The notes beneath the pieces are model-generated. The model was not told where the DNA came from. It made no database searches and worked only from the letters and a program-made list of their open reading frames with translations. From contig JBJXFF010000012.1 of NCBI GenBank assembly GCA_046153945.1, positions 1 through 64,000 of the forward strand: a DNA stretch of 64,000 bases, in the 5' to 3' direction. Positions 8,367-15,912 of the stretch are shown here, in pieces; position 1 is the stretch's first letter, and each line of letters opens with the position of its first letter. The position numbers and the translations under genes are program-made. This stretch comes from SXOA01 sp046153945. GTDB lineage: Bacteria > Planctomycetota > Planctomycetia > Pirellulales > Pirellulaceae.

Positions 8367-8494
8367 GGGGCTGAAATTCAGCAGCCCTTCTAGTTATGCC
8401 TGATTGTACGGAAATAGCTGGATCGGCGCAAGGCAATGTGGGGACTGCCTCACGGACAGAGAATTGGCTATCGTGACTTTGAGGAGTTTTCACG

Positions 8495-8842
8495 ATGGCA
8501 GCCACCCGCAAATCGATTGAACAGCGGATCGACCTCAACATGGGACGCAAGGGACTGAGCCGCAAGGAGGCAATTAAAGATCTGCTGAAGGGTGCTAGAC
8601 GGGGAGCAGGGAAAGCTGAAAGCGAAGGAATGCACGCTCAGGATGCCTTGGTAGAAGCTCAGAAACGACTCAAGGAGTTCCAGCGGGTGCGTGGTTCCGA
8701 ATCTGTTCTTGCCTCGGATGTAACTGCCGAGGAGGAAAACATCGCCAAGCTGGAACGAGAAATCCAACGGCAAGGGCGATTTGCGGCAAACGAGCAATAC
8801 CTAATCGCAATGCTCAACTCAATACTGGATGAACAAGAGTGA
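8495..8842 (+). CDS. Hypothetical passenger protein (115 aa)
   Basis: The first coding gene inside the left transposon end. It is highly charged and helical: a basic N-terminal half (RKSIEQRIDLNMGRKGLSRKEAIKDLLKGARRG), then a predicted coiled coil around residues 75-95 (TAEEENIAKLEREIQRQ). There is no signal peptide or membrane segment. The basic part could bind nucleic acid, but no known fold is recognisable. GGAG precedes the ATG by about 8 bases. Its 3' end overlaps the convergent gene by 29 bases. Function unknown. Confidence 0.65.
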   Translation: MAATRKSIEQRIDLNMGRKGLSRKEAIKDLLKGARRGAGKAESEGMHAQDALVEAQKRLKEFQRVRGSESVLASDVTAEEENIAKLEREIQRQGRFAANEQYLIAMLNSILDEQE

Positions 8843-9155
8843 CTTCATCAAGCCATTGCGGCCATCGTTGCTGAGGCCAACCATCCAGCAATTCCTTGGC
8901 AAAATCTTCGGTCATTCGGTAGAGGTTAGGGTCAACGACCGTCACGAGCCCTTTCTCGATTAGGAGTGCCACGTTACGGCATAGATCGGGCAGGTCATCC
9001 TCGAAGTAAGTGAATCGAAGGCCGGGTCCATCTTCGCACTCACGGTTTGGGGAGATATAGAACTCTCGGACAAACTCGCATTCACCAATTCTCAAGTCGA
9101 TCATCATCTCGTCGATCAAATCCGGCACGTGGATATAGGCATCTTTTGCGGTCAT
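8814..9155 (-). CDS. Hypothetical passenger protein (113 aa)
   Basis: Acidic soluble protein. The chosen ATG (9155-9153) follows an AGAGGA ribosome site; the frame is open 26 codons further but without a site. Sequence such as DAYIHVPDLIDEMMIDLRIGE and RFTYFEDDLPDLCRNVALLIE suggests an alpha/beta domain about the size of an immunity or small regulatory protein. No family is recognised. It converges with the 115-aa gene and overlaps its end by 29 bases. It may belong to a cargo module with that neighbour, but nothing proves this. Confidence 0.6.
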   Translation of the reverse strand: MTAKDAYIHVPDLIDEMMIDLRIGECEFVREFYISPNRECEDGPGLRFTYFEDDLPDLCRNVALLIEKGLVTVVDPNLYRMTEDFAKELLDGWPQQRWPQWLDEVTLVHPVLS

Positions 9156-9264
9156 TGGTCCTCTTCTGGATTGGTGGAGATAAAGGAGTGCAGGTTCAAA
9201 ATTTCCCTTTCTTTGGCTGTGGCAGCAGCGCATAAGCCCTTATTTTTCAGTGGCTTAGGGAATA

Positions 9265-9289
9265 TCGGGAAAACCCAATCGGGAAAACC
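9265..9289. promoter_or_regulatory. Direct repeat TCGGGAAAACC, possible operator
   Basis: TCGGGAAAACC occurs at 9265-9275 and again at 9279-9289, a 14-base period. The pair lies just upstream of a candidate promoter (TTGTTT at 9300-9305, 16 bases, TATGAT at 9322-9327) serving the gene at 9393. Spacing of about 1.3 helical turns would allow binding by a dimeric regulator. Confidence 0.4.
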
Positions 9290-9392
9290 GTTTACCCACT
9301 TGTTTTTCCCAATGGCAGCGGTATGATGGGGGCTCGCTTGCTGGGGTCGGGTGTTCCGACCGGTAAGCATGTCCTTTAAGCAGGAGGTATAT

Positions 9393-9884
9393 ATGCCTCG
9401 GTCGAGAATCTGTGTCGAGCTTTTCCTCGACAATCCGCTTCACAGGCGGATTATGGAAATGCTCCGAAAGGAGCACGAAGACGGAGGAGAGGGAGCGGCG
9501 CAAGCCGTCGAAAGCACGCCGCCCCACTCTCCAACCGAAATTGCCGCTGCCAGTTTACCAGATACCGACGCAAATGTCGAACTGAATCGACAGTTAGCGC
9601 AACTGGTCAACCGGATTCACAACACGGACGTTGGGGACCGCTTTCTGATCCCGGTCATCGGGCGAATGAATGCGGGACAGTGGTACGACCTTGACGAGCT
9701 TACTGCTATGACGAATGGGCGGTACAACCGGCGTCAGACCCATTCACTTGTTGCCCGTGCGGGCGCAATCGAGAAGGATGGAAACGGCGTCATATTCGAG
9801 CGTCGTAAGGACGAGACTAGCGGTCGTCAGAAGTACCGCATTGCTGCTGAGTTGCAGCAAGCTATCTTAAGCCGAGCCGCTTAG
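9393..9884 (+). CDS. Hypothetical passenger protein (163 aa), possibly DNA-binding
   Basis: The start is fixed by a perfect AGGAGG five bases before ATG 9393, although the frame is open earlier. The N-terminus (PRSRICVELFLDNPLHRRIMEMLRKEHED) is followed by a low-complexity Ala/Ser/Pro linker (about residues 35-60). A C-terminal domain (about 75-160) includes WYDLDELTAMTNGRYNRRQTHSLVARAGAI, which reads like a helix-turn-helix or winged-helix recognition region. A regulator of the transposon or its cargo is therefore plausible. A strong intrinsic terminator follows. No family name can be given. Confidence 0.65.
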   Translation: MPRSRICVELFLDNPLHRRIMEMLRKEHEDGGEGAAQAVESTPPHSPTEIAAASLPDTDANVELNRQLAQLVNRIHNTDVGDRFLIPVIGRMNAGQWYDLDELTAMTNGRYNRRQTHSLVARAGAIEKDGNGVIFERRKDETSGRQKYRIAAELQQAILSRAA

Positions 9885-9904
9885 TGAAAACTAAGTAGCC
9901 CATG

Positions 9905-9935
9905 AGCCCCGGCAGTGATGCCGGGGCTTTTTTGT
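9905..9935 (+). terminator. Intrinsic terminator after the 163-aa gene
   Basis: AGCCCCGGCA (9905-9914) pairs perfectly with TGCCGGGGCT (9919-9928) around a GTGA loop, and is followed by a run of T residues. It lies 20 bases past the stop codon and separates this gene from the converging ribbon-helix-helix gene. Confidence 0.9.
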
Positions 9936-9941
9936 TGCCAA

Positions 9942-10118
9942 TTAGCCTGCCTCAAGCCGCTGCGCCTCTCTGAGAATCAGCCGTCGCACCCATGCCGAGA
10001 CACTATTGAAGCCATCCTTCTTGGCGGCTTCCTCGATCCGCCGCTGCTCCTCGGCATTAACCATCACCCGTAAAGCCTTCGCCCTGCGGATCTTGTTTGG
10101 CAGTCTCTTGCGACCCAT
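9942..10118 (-). CDS. Ribbon-helix-helix protein (58 aa), MobC/CopG-like
   Basis: Small basic protein with the layout of a ribbon-helix-helix DNA-binding dimer: a beta strand (AKALRVMVNAEEQRRIEEAAKK) followed by a helix with GFNSVSAWVRRLIL. That last motif is typical of plasmid relaxosome accessory proteins (MobC-like) and CopG-type repressors. AAAGGAG sits 7 bases ahead of ATG 10118-10116, so the shorter start is preferred over 10148. An inverted repeat in its upstream region (10155-10173) could be its operator, allowing it to repress itself and the divergent transposase. Confidence 0.75.
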   Translation of the reverse strand: MGRKRLPNKIRRAKALRVMVNAEEQRRIEEAAKKDGFNSVSAWVRRLILREAQRLEAG

Positions 10119-10154
10119 AGCTGGCTCCTTTGCCAATATTCTACGCACATAAAC

Positions 10155-10173
10155 TTGGCCATAACAGGGCCAA
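10155..10173. promoter_or_regulatory. Palindrome TTGGCC-N7-GGCCAA, possible RHH operator
   Basis: TTGGCC (10155-10160) and GGCCAA (10168-10173) form a perfect inverted repeat in the divergent spacer between the ribbon-helix-helix gene and the transposase gene. Position and symmetry suit binding by a dimeric repressor. A consensus -10 (TATAAT, 10217-10222) lies downstream, though no good -35 is seen at the right distance. Confidence 0.4.
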
Positions 10174-10320
10174 ATATATTTTTCGGAATCGCCTTTTCTT
10201 GGGCCTTAAGTCGCCGTATAATAAACATGGCTAAGTAAATCATGAGCGGACTTTAGGGTCGAAAGTGGCGACACCTAAACCCTTTTCCAAGAAAGACTTA
10301 GCGCATTCCTGACTTCTTGC

Positions 10321-10326
10321 TATACT
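10321..10326 (+). promoter_or_regulatory. Candidate -10 box of the transposase gene
   Basis: TATACT at 10321-10326 lies 31 bases before the transposase ATG. A weak TTAGCG sits 17 bases upstream. Low-strength promoters are common for transposases. Confidence 0.3.
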
Positions 10327-10357
10327 CCCGCCCGATCTAACCGAAAGCCCCGTAGAG

Positions 10358-11383
10358 ATGCCTAAAAAGAAGCAAGAAAATTACCAAACACCCCAAACGC
10401 TGCTAGAAGCCGCTCGCCATTTCTCCGACCCGGAAGTCTGCGTCCAGTTCGTCAAGAAGTTCCGCTGGATTGACGGTGCGACCTGTCCTCACTGCGGGTC
10501 CAAGAAGAATCGCTACATCAAGACCCGAAGGAAGTGGTGCTGCAAGGATTGTAAGAAACAGTTCTCGGTAATCGTCGGAACCGTCTTTGAAGACAGCAAA
10601 ATCCAATTGGACAAGTGGATGCTGGCCGTCTGGATGCTCGCCAACTGTAAGAACGGCGTCAGTTCATGGGAGATTCACCGGGCCATTGGCGTTACCCAGA
10701 AAACGGCTTGGTTCATGCTTCACCGAATCCGCCTCGCCATGCAGAACGGCAGTTTCGAGAAATTGAAAGGTGAAGTCGAGGCCGACGAAACATTCATCGG
10801 GGGAAAAGCCCGAAACATGCACAAGGGCCAGCGGAAAGTAAAAGGCAGCGGCACGATGGGCAAGGAAGTCGTCATGGGCCTGCTGGACCGTCACACTCGT
10901 CAAGTGCGAGTGAAGCATGTCGAAGGTACGAAGAAGAAGCACACTGCGGCGGAAGTGCGTAGCCATGTCGAACCCGGCTCGGAGGTCTTTACCGATGCGC
11001 TGAAGTCGTATTCTGGATTGTCAGACGAGTACGTGCATGGTTTTGTCGATCATGCCGAAAAGTACGTGGATGGGAAGATCCACACGAACGGACTGGAGAA
11101 CTTCTGGAGCTTGCTGAAACGTGCGGTCAAAGGGACGTATGTCAGCATCATGCCCTTTCATCTTTTCCGGTATCTCGACGAGCAGTCATATCGCTTCAAC
11201 AAGCGGGACGGCCACGACTCAGAGCGGTTCATGGAGGTGCTGATGGGAATCAAGAACAAGCGGCTGATGTACAAGGACTTGATCGCCAAAGATTCTGATG
11301 AAGCAATCACTGAGGATTGTCCTTCTCCGCCCGAGATTCTGGACGTTGCTGTCGAGCGAATTATCGAGCCCTTTCCGTTCTAG
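10358..11383 (+). CDS. IS1595-family transposase (ISXO2-like)
   Basis: Cut-and-paste DDE recombinase, 341 residues. An N-terminal zinc ribbon (C43-x2-C46 ... C62-x2-C65, in CPHCG and CCKDC) is followed by a helix-turn-helix region (about 85-128, GVSSWEIHRAIGVTQKTAWFMLHRI). The ISXO2-like catalytic domain carries D143 (VEADETFIGGK), D213 (VFTDALKSY) and E247 (HTNGLENFWSLLKR). All hallmark residues are present and the frame is intact, so the enzyme may be active. It is the only recombinase in the 5.8-kb element and explains both the 46-bp ends and the 8-bp duplications. Confidence 0.95.
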   Translation: MPKKKQENYQTPQTLLEAARHFSDPEVCVQFVKKFRWIDGATCPHCGSKKNRYIKTRRKWCCKDCKKQFSVIVGTVFEDSKIQLDKWMLAVWMLANCKNGVSSWEIHRAIGVTQKTAWFMLHRIRLAMQNGSFEKLKGEVEADETFIGGKARNMHKGQRKVKGSGTMGKEVVMGLLDRHTRQVRVKHVEGTKKKHTAAEVRSHVEPGSEVFTDALKSYSGLSDEYVHGFVDHAEKYVDGKIHTNGLENFWSLLKRAVKGTYVSIMPFHLFRYLDEQSYRFNKRDGHDSERFMEVLMGIKNKRLMYKDLIAKDSDEAITEDCPSPPEILDVAVERIIEPFPF

Positions 11384-11454
11384 GAATACAAAAGTTGTAT
11401 TTCACTTTATTGCGGGGTATCCTGCTCCAAGCCCAGCCCCTCGGAGATACACAG

Positions 11455-12819
11455 ATGACTTTCCCTCGGCTTCTTGTCATTGCAATCCTGCTCGTGGCGT
11501 CTGTCTCGAACGGAGCCGACTTAACCGCCACTATTGGCAAGCAAAGCGTTGTCATGGCGGACGAACAATTTGGACTTCGTTACTTTCCCGACCAGCCCGT
11601 TTGTATCCTCAGCCAGCAACCGCTTCGCTTCTTCTTGGTTGCTGGCGACAAAACCGTCCTCATGGAAGGACGAAGTTTGGAGACTGCCGAATTGGTCAAA
11701 ACAGTTCTGGAACCGAGTAAACAGTCGGGCTCTTATGACGAACAATACTCTGGCGTCAACAGTGTCTTCATGAACAAGGACAGGAAGGAAATCCTCGCCT
11801 TTTTCCACGCCGAAAAGCCGACCGGGGGCAGGGACAAAGAAGGCACGTTTCGTTTTTATGCGAGTATCGGGCTCGCCGTGTCGAACGACGGCACCACTCT
11901 CAACAAGGTCGGTCCCATTCTTACCGGAAGGCCGCAAGATCCTAACTGGATGGGAACGGCGCAAGGCAACGCTGAACCCTCTGTGTGTTTGGACCACACA
12001 GGTAAGTGGCTCTATCTCTATTACACTGAGCATTCCCAAAAAGACGCCGCCACCGGCAAGTCCCGAGGCGTCATCACGTGCATGGCTCGAAGCAAAGTTG
12101 AAGACGGCGCAAGGCCGGGAACTTGGAAGAAGTTTTACAAGGGTAGTTTCAGTGAGCCCGGCTTAGGCGGGAAGGATAGCGAGATTGCAAATTGTTACGC
12201 TGCGAGTGTGACCTACATTCCTGCCATGAAAAAGTACATCATGGTCGCCAGTCGAGGTTGCGTGGGATACTACACGTCGGACGATGGGATCAAATGGAGC
12301 AACCCGACCATCCTGTTCAAGCTGGACGACGTGCCAATTATTGACAAAGAAATCGCTATCCATCCGTCACTGCATATCGAGCGTGCGACCGCCACCGAAG
12401 CGAGCGGATTGCTCATGTACGGCTACAGTCCGAAATATGGTCACGATAGCCCAAACTCACCACACTTCTTGGTAAAGAGGCCCATCACATTTAAGGCGAC
12501 CGCCGTGGTCAGCACCGAAGAACCGCCCAAAAAAAAGATCGATGGCTCTGGAGATACAGACGGCCTGAAAAAGAAACTCGCCGGGACAACGTGGGTCAAC
12601 ACCCGCCAAGTTTTGTTTGAATGGACCAAGGACGGTCGATTCCGGCACAATGGGAACGACGTTCCTTGGAAGGTTATTGGTCCCGGCAAAGTGGAGGTCG
12701 TGCTGAATGCAGACCGCATCGACACGCTGGTTTTCAATGACTCCTTCACCGAGTTCAAACAGCTAATCAAAGGTGGCCCGGACTCCTACGATGGGAAACT
12801 GATGAAGCAGCCTAAATAG
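11455..12819 (+). CDS. Secreted beta-propeller (GH43/GH32-like fold) passenger protein
   Basis: 454 residues from ATG 11455 (CGGAG upstream), beginning with a clear signal peptide (MTFPRLLVIAILLVASVSNGA). Repeated strands such as GLAVSNDGTTLNKVGPIL, EPSVCLDHTGKWLYLYYTEHS, AASVTYIPAMKKYIMVASRG and GYYTSDDGIKWSNP match a five-bladed propeller of the kind shared by glycoside hydrolase families 43 and 32. No complete catalytic triad can be confirmed by eye. After about residue 370 a Lys/Pro linker leads to a small beta domain (LAGTTWVNTRQVLFEWTKDG). The glycosyltransferase-like gene begins immediately at its stop. Transposon cargo related to glycans is a reasonable inference. Confidence 0.7.
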   Translation: MTFPRLLVIAILLVASVSNGADLTATIGKQSVVMADEQFGLRYFPDQPVCILSQQPLRFFLVAGDKTVLMEGRSLETAELVKTVLEPSKQSGSYDEQYSGVNSVFMNKDRKEILAFFHAEKPTGGRDKEGTFRFYASIGLAVSNDGTTLNKVGPILTGRPQDPNWMGTAQGNAEPSVCLDHTGKWLYLYYTEHSQKDAATGKSRGVITCMARSKVEDGARPGTWKKFYKGSFSEPGLGGKDSEIANCYAASVTYIPAMKKYIMVASRGCVGYYTSDDGIKWSNPTILFKLDDVPIIDKEIAIHPSLHIERATATEASGLLMYGYSPKYGHDSPNSPHFLVKRPITFKATAVVSTEEPPKKKIDGSGDTDGLKKKLAGTTWVNTRQVLFEWTKDGRFRHNGNDVPWKVIGPGKVEVVLNADRIDTLVFNDSFTEFKQLIKGGPDSYDGKLMKQPK

Positions 12820-13836
12820 TTGGTGTCTTCTAAGAAAATCAGCCTCGTCATTCCCATCGGGAAATTCTCGTTCTTCGTCCACGCTTGCCTCCAGAATATC
12901 TTCGAGACCTGTCGGGCATCCGAATCACTCGACTTCGTTTACCTGACCTCCCAAGACATTGCCCCGGAACTCCAGAACGCTTTCCAAGACGCCGCCAAAG
13001 ACTTTTCTTTTCGGGTAGTTTCCGCTCCCTTCAACTCAGGCTCAGACCATTTACAGCTTCTTGATTGGGCAGTTCGTAATGCCGACCTCACGGACTGGAT
13101 CATCGTCCAGCACTGCGACCTGTTCTGGCGAGAACAAAACTGGCTCGACCGCATCTTCCAAGAAATTGACCCGGCAGTGACCGCCATTTGCGTACCCTGC
13201 CCGTCGAGATACAGAATTGGAAGCTCACAAATCCCTATCGTTGGTGACTTCTTCGGCGTCTACAACCGGCGACGGCTCATCGAACAAAATCTGTACTTCC
13301 GCTGGGGGACGCTTGGCGCTGACGTTCAGGTTTCCGAAGAAGTTGGTGAAGCCATTCGCTCTGGGCTAATCCGCCGTGACGACAATCGCCCCATCAGATT
13401 TGGGCGTGAATGGATGGACGGTTCGCAGGCAATGGGTTGGGAGCTTGCGGTTCTTGGTTCCGAAGTCAAGCAGGTTCCCCTAGACTTTCTGCATCTGACT
13501 GGGTTTTTCCGAATCGCCGAAACAATTCAGCGGCATAACACTACTCTTCGATGCGACTTCCAGCTTGATTTCGACAGTTATGTTCTCTACTCCTATCTCA
13601 CGTCCTTCTGTATTGAACGAGCGGAAGTTGAACCGGTTGCCTTGCCGTGGCACTGGACGAGCCATCTGACTCGGCTGCATGGGCGAGACATAAGCGAAGC
13701 ACAGGCCGCAGGCAAATGGCTTCGGGGCTACAGCCGGGCCAAGGAAGTTGTCGGCATGGACGCTATGGGCTTGGAGAGGATTTATTTGAATGGAACCAAG
13801 TACGCCACCCGGCCACGGCCTGTGAAACTTCTTTGA
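12820..13836 (+). CDS. Glycosyltransferase-like passenger protein
   Basis: About 338 residues. The N-terminus (KKISLVIPIGKFSFFVHACLQNIFETC) is the first strand and helix of a GT-A fold as in family 2 glycosyltransferases. IIVQHCDLFW (about residues 90-100) is where the nucleotide-sugar and metal-binding acidic residue is expected. There are no membrane segments. The start is TTG 12820 or GTG 12823, directly abutting the stop of the beta-propeller gene, so translation must be coupled. The donor and acceptor are unknown. The gene has no ribosome site of its own. Confidence 0.65.
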   Translation: MVSSKKISLVIPIGKFSFFVHACLQNIFETCRASESLDFVYLTSQDIAPELQNAFQDAAKDFSFRVVSAPFNSGSDHLQLLDWAVRNADLTDWIIVQHCDLFWREQNWLDRIFQEIDPAVTAICVPCPSRYRIGSSQIPIVGDFFGVYNRRRLIEQNLYFRWGTLGADVQVSEEVGEAIRSGLIRRDDNRPIRFGREWMDGSQAMGWELAVLGSEVKQVPLDFLHLTGFFRIAETIQRHNTTLRCDFQLDFDSYVLYSYLTSFCIERAEVEPVALPWHWTSHLTRLHGRDISEAQAAGKWLRGYSRAKEVVGMDAMGLERIYLNGTKYATRPRPVKLL

Positions 13837-13910
13837 TGGCGGATGGTCTTTCTCTTGCGCTTGGCTGCCGTTTCCACTAGAATGTGGCATACCTACAGCA
13901 AGGAGGCTAC

Positions 13911-14075
13911 ATGCCTGACAAAGAGAAAGACAAGACGCCAAAACCAGCCGAAACCCCTTTTGACCGGTTCGAGAGCTTGATGAAGCGACTGGTAGCCGTC
14001 CCCAAGGAAGAATTGGACAAGGCAAAGGGCCGGACGCCCTCTGGCAAGAACAAGAAGCGGCCCAAGTCACGCTGA
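13911..14075 (+). CDS. Small charged passenger protein (54 aa)
   Basis: ATG 13911 follows a perfect AAGGAGG, making this a confident small gene although it is only 54 codons. The core TPFDRFESLMKRLVAVPKEELDKA resembles a widespread family of tiny uncharacterised bacterial proteins with a helical FxxLxxxLxxVPKxEld motif. That family often lies in mobile or toxin-antitoxin-like contexts, but no function is established. The C-terminus is strongly basic (GRTPSGKNKKRPKSR). It ends 13 bases before the right transposon repeat. Confidence 0.75.
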   Translation: MPDKEKDKTPKPAETPFDRFESLMKRLVAVPKEELDKAKGRTPSGKNKKRPKSR

Positions 14076-14087
14076 CTTTTGGGCCTA

Positions 14088-14133
14088 AAAACGCACCCCC
14101 CTTTCAGGCAAGTGCGTCAGGTATATTGATACC
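14088..14133. repeat. Right terminal inverted repeat (46 bp)
   Basis: Perfect complement of 8321-8366, ending ATATTGATACC at the element boundary. It is followed by the TTCCTTTT target duplication at 14134-14141. Confidence 0.95.
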
Positions 14134-14141
14134 TTCCTTTT
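14134..14141. repeat. Right 8-bp target-site duplication
   Basis: TTCCTTTT immediately follows the right terminal repeat and matches 8313-8320. Removing the element and one copy rejoins the rtcB downstream region with the leader of the gene at 14195. Confidence 0.9.
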
Positions 14142-14194
14142 TGTTTCCCAAAATCAAATTGCCCTCTACAATGAAACCTGAAAGGAACTCTTCG

Positions 14195-14737
14195 ATGAAT
14201 TTCAATTGCCTCCCTTACCTGGCAGCGATTTTGCTCGTTCTCACCGCCGTTTCTACCATCGCGCGCGAACGCCCCGCCCCGCCACCATCACGCTACGAAT
14301 ACTCCTTCAAGATCGACGAAAAGTCGCTTCCCAAAGGAGTGACCGTGCGGGAAGCCGGCGAGGGGAAGACGTTACGGTATTTCATCAAGAATGCCGGAGA
14401 GAAGCCGCTGGTGATCGGCGAGATTTTCTCGAACGACAGGCTTGTGAGCGGCACGAAGCTGGAGAACGGCAAAGTCTACGGCTGGTTTCCGAGTGGCGTT
14501 CCCATGGAAGGGAAAACACATTTGAAGGGGTGGCAAGCTCCCTTTGGCGACATCGAGGAGACGATACTGATCCTGCCCCGCGAGCCGGCGAAGATTGTGG
14601 AAGGACGCAAGGCGGGACTGGGAAAAGAGGTCCCCAAACCAGAAGAGTCTTCGATCAAGGTCAGCTACGACGGCAAGCCGTATGAATTCAAAATCACGAT
14701 TCACTATCGGCTGAATGAGGCGTATGACAAAAAGTAA
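14195..14737 (+). CDS. Secreted hypothetical protein (180 aa)
   Basis: ATG 14195 is preferred because AAAGGA lies 8 bases ahead and it gives a clean signal peptide (NFNCLPYLAAILLVLTAVSTIA); earlier starts run into the transposon. The mature part has beta-rich stretches (LRYFIKNAGEKPLVIGEIFS, KVYGWFPSGVPMEGKTHLKG) that suggest an immunoglobulin-like domain. The transposon end is only 61 bases upstream, so its native promoter may have been displaced. Function unknown. Confidence 0.7.
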   Translation: MNFNCLPYLAAILLVLTAVSTIARERPAPPPSRYEYSFKIDEKSLPKGVTVREAGEGKTLRYFIKNAGEKPLVIGEIFSNDRLVSGTKLENGKVYGWFPSGVPMEGKTHLKGWQAPFGDIEETILILPREPAKIVEGRKAGLGKEVPKPEESSIKVSYDGKPYEFKITIHYRLNEAYDKK

Positions 14738-14755
14738 GTCGCTCCTGTCAAAGTA

Positions 14756-15715
14756 TCACAACCCGCTTGCCTTCTTCGCTCTCTTCAGCACATCGCCCGC
14801 CTTTTTCCTCGCTCGACTCGCCCCGTCGGCGAGGATTTCCTCGACCCGTTTCGGATTGGCGGCATATTCCTCGCGCTTGGCATGGGCTGGAGTGAAGTAA
14901 GCTTCAGCCGCATCGGCGAGGGCTGTCTTCACCTGGCCGTAGCCAAAGCCGCCACGGCGATAGAGGGCGGCCATTTCCTCTCGCTTCGCATCATCGACGA
15001 ACAGCGAATAGAGCTGATACAGATGATCTCCGTCCGGCTCCTTCGGCTGTTCCATGGGACGGGAGTCGGTGGCGATTCGCATCACCTTTTTCCGCATCGC
15101 CTTGAGGGGTTCGAAGACCTCGATGGTGTTGTTGTAGCTCTTGGACATTTTTTCGCCGTCGGTCCCCGGCACCTTGGCGGCGTTATCGAGCACCTTGGCT
15201 TTGGGAAGAATAAAGACCTCGCCGAAGGCGTGGTTGAACTTATCGGCCACGTCGCGACAGACTTCAATGTGCTGCACCTGGTCCTGGCCGACCGGCACCA
15301 CGTCCGCGTCATACCCCAAAATGTCCGCCGCCATCAGCACGGGATAGGTGAAGAGGCCGGCATCCGCAGCGATCCCCTTGTCCTTCTTGTCTTTATACGC
15401 ATGGCAGCGCTCCAGCAGCCCCATTGGTGTGCTAGTCATGAGCAGCCAGCAGAGCTCGCTGACCTCGGGAACGTCGGACTGCACAAAGAGCGTCGCCTTG
15501 CTGGGATCGACCCCCAGGGCTAGCAAATCAATCGCCAGATCGAGCGTGTTCTGACGCAAGACTTTGGGATCGCGAATGGTCGTCAGGGCGTGCAAGTTGG
15601 CGATGAAGTAATACGACTCATTGCCGTGCTGCAGGTCGATGTACTGCCGGATGGCGGCAAAGTAATTCCCCCAGTGGATTCGGCCGGTCGGTTGGATGCC
15701 GGAAAGGACACGCAT
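14756..15715 (-). CDS. trpS: Tryptophanyl-tRNA synthetase
   Basis: Class I aminoacyl-tRNA synthetase charging tRNA-Trp. The 319 residues are near the usual 325-335. The start SGIQPTGRIHWGNYFAAI contains the PxGxxHxGN form of the HIGH signature, LMAADILGYDADVVPVGQDQVQH is the Trp/tRNA site, and GEKMSKSYNNTI is the KMSKS loop (about residues 190-201). The C-terminus is Lys/Ala-rich. The ATG is at 15715-15713. It converges with the secreted protein gene to its left and diverges from the DUF4349 gene to its right. No T-box or leader peptide is visible upstream. Confidence 0.96.
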   Translation of the reverse strand: MRVLSGIQPTGRIHWGNYFAAIRQYIDLQHGNESYYFIANLHALTTIRDPKVLRQNTLDLAIDLLALGVDPSKATLFVQSDVPEVSELCWLLMTSTPMGLLERCHAYKDKKDKGIAADAGLFTYPVLMAADILGYDADVVPVGQDQVQHIEVCRDVADKFNHAFGEVFILPKAKVLDNAAKVPGTDGEKMSKSYNNTIEVFEPLKAMRKKVMRIATDSRPMEQPKEPDGDHLYQLYSLFVDDAKREEMAALYRRGGFGYGQVKTALADAAEAYFTPAHAKREEYAANPKRVEEILADGASRARKKAGDVLKRAKKASGL

Positions 15716-15912
15716 GATGGTTCACTTCAGGGGATTCGATTTCGGCGGGAAGGGGGCAAACGGAACAAATACCACGATGCCCGATTATACCGACAGTTAG
15801 AAATGGGGCGAGTTCACTGGGGAAAGTGCATTTTCAGAATCGTTTGGGAATAAAGCGGTGCTGCGCCCGCTCATTATCTGCGGGCGAAGCGAACATTAAC
15901 CCGGAGGTTGCC

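Larger units (their letters stand above)
8321..14133. mobile_element. IS1595-family transposon, 5813 bp, with passenger genes
   Basis: The ends are 46-bp perfect inverted repeats (8321-8366 and 14088-14133) starting GGTATCAATATACC, flanked by 8-bp TTCCTTTT duplications. The only transposase inside is an IS1595-type protein (10358-11383). Most IS1595 members are 0.7-1.2 kb; a few are known to carry passenger genes. Here the cargo is a 115-aa protein, a 113-aa protein, a regulator-like 163-aa protein, a ribbon-helix-helix protein, a secreted beta-propeller protein, a glycosyltransferase-like protein and a 54-aa protein. Intact ends, duplication and transposase point to a recent insertion. Confidence 0.93.

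Noticed and set aside
14126..14737. Earlier start of the secreted protein within the transposon end
   Set aside because: The added residues come from the terminal repeat and lack a ribosome site; ATG 14195 gives a proper signal peptide.
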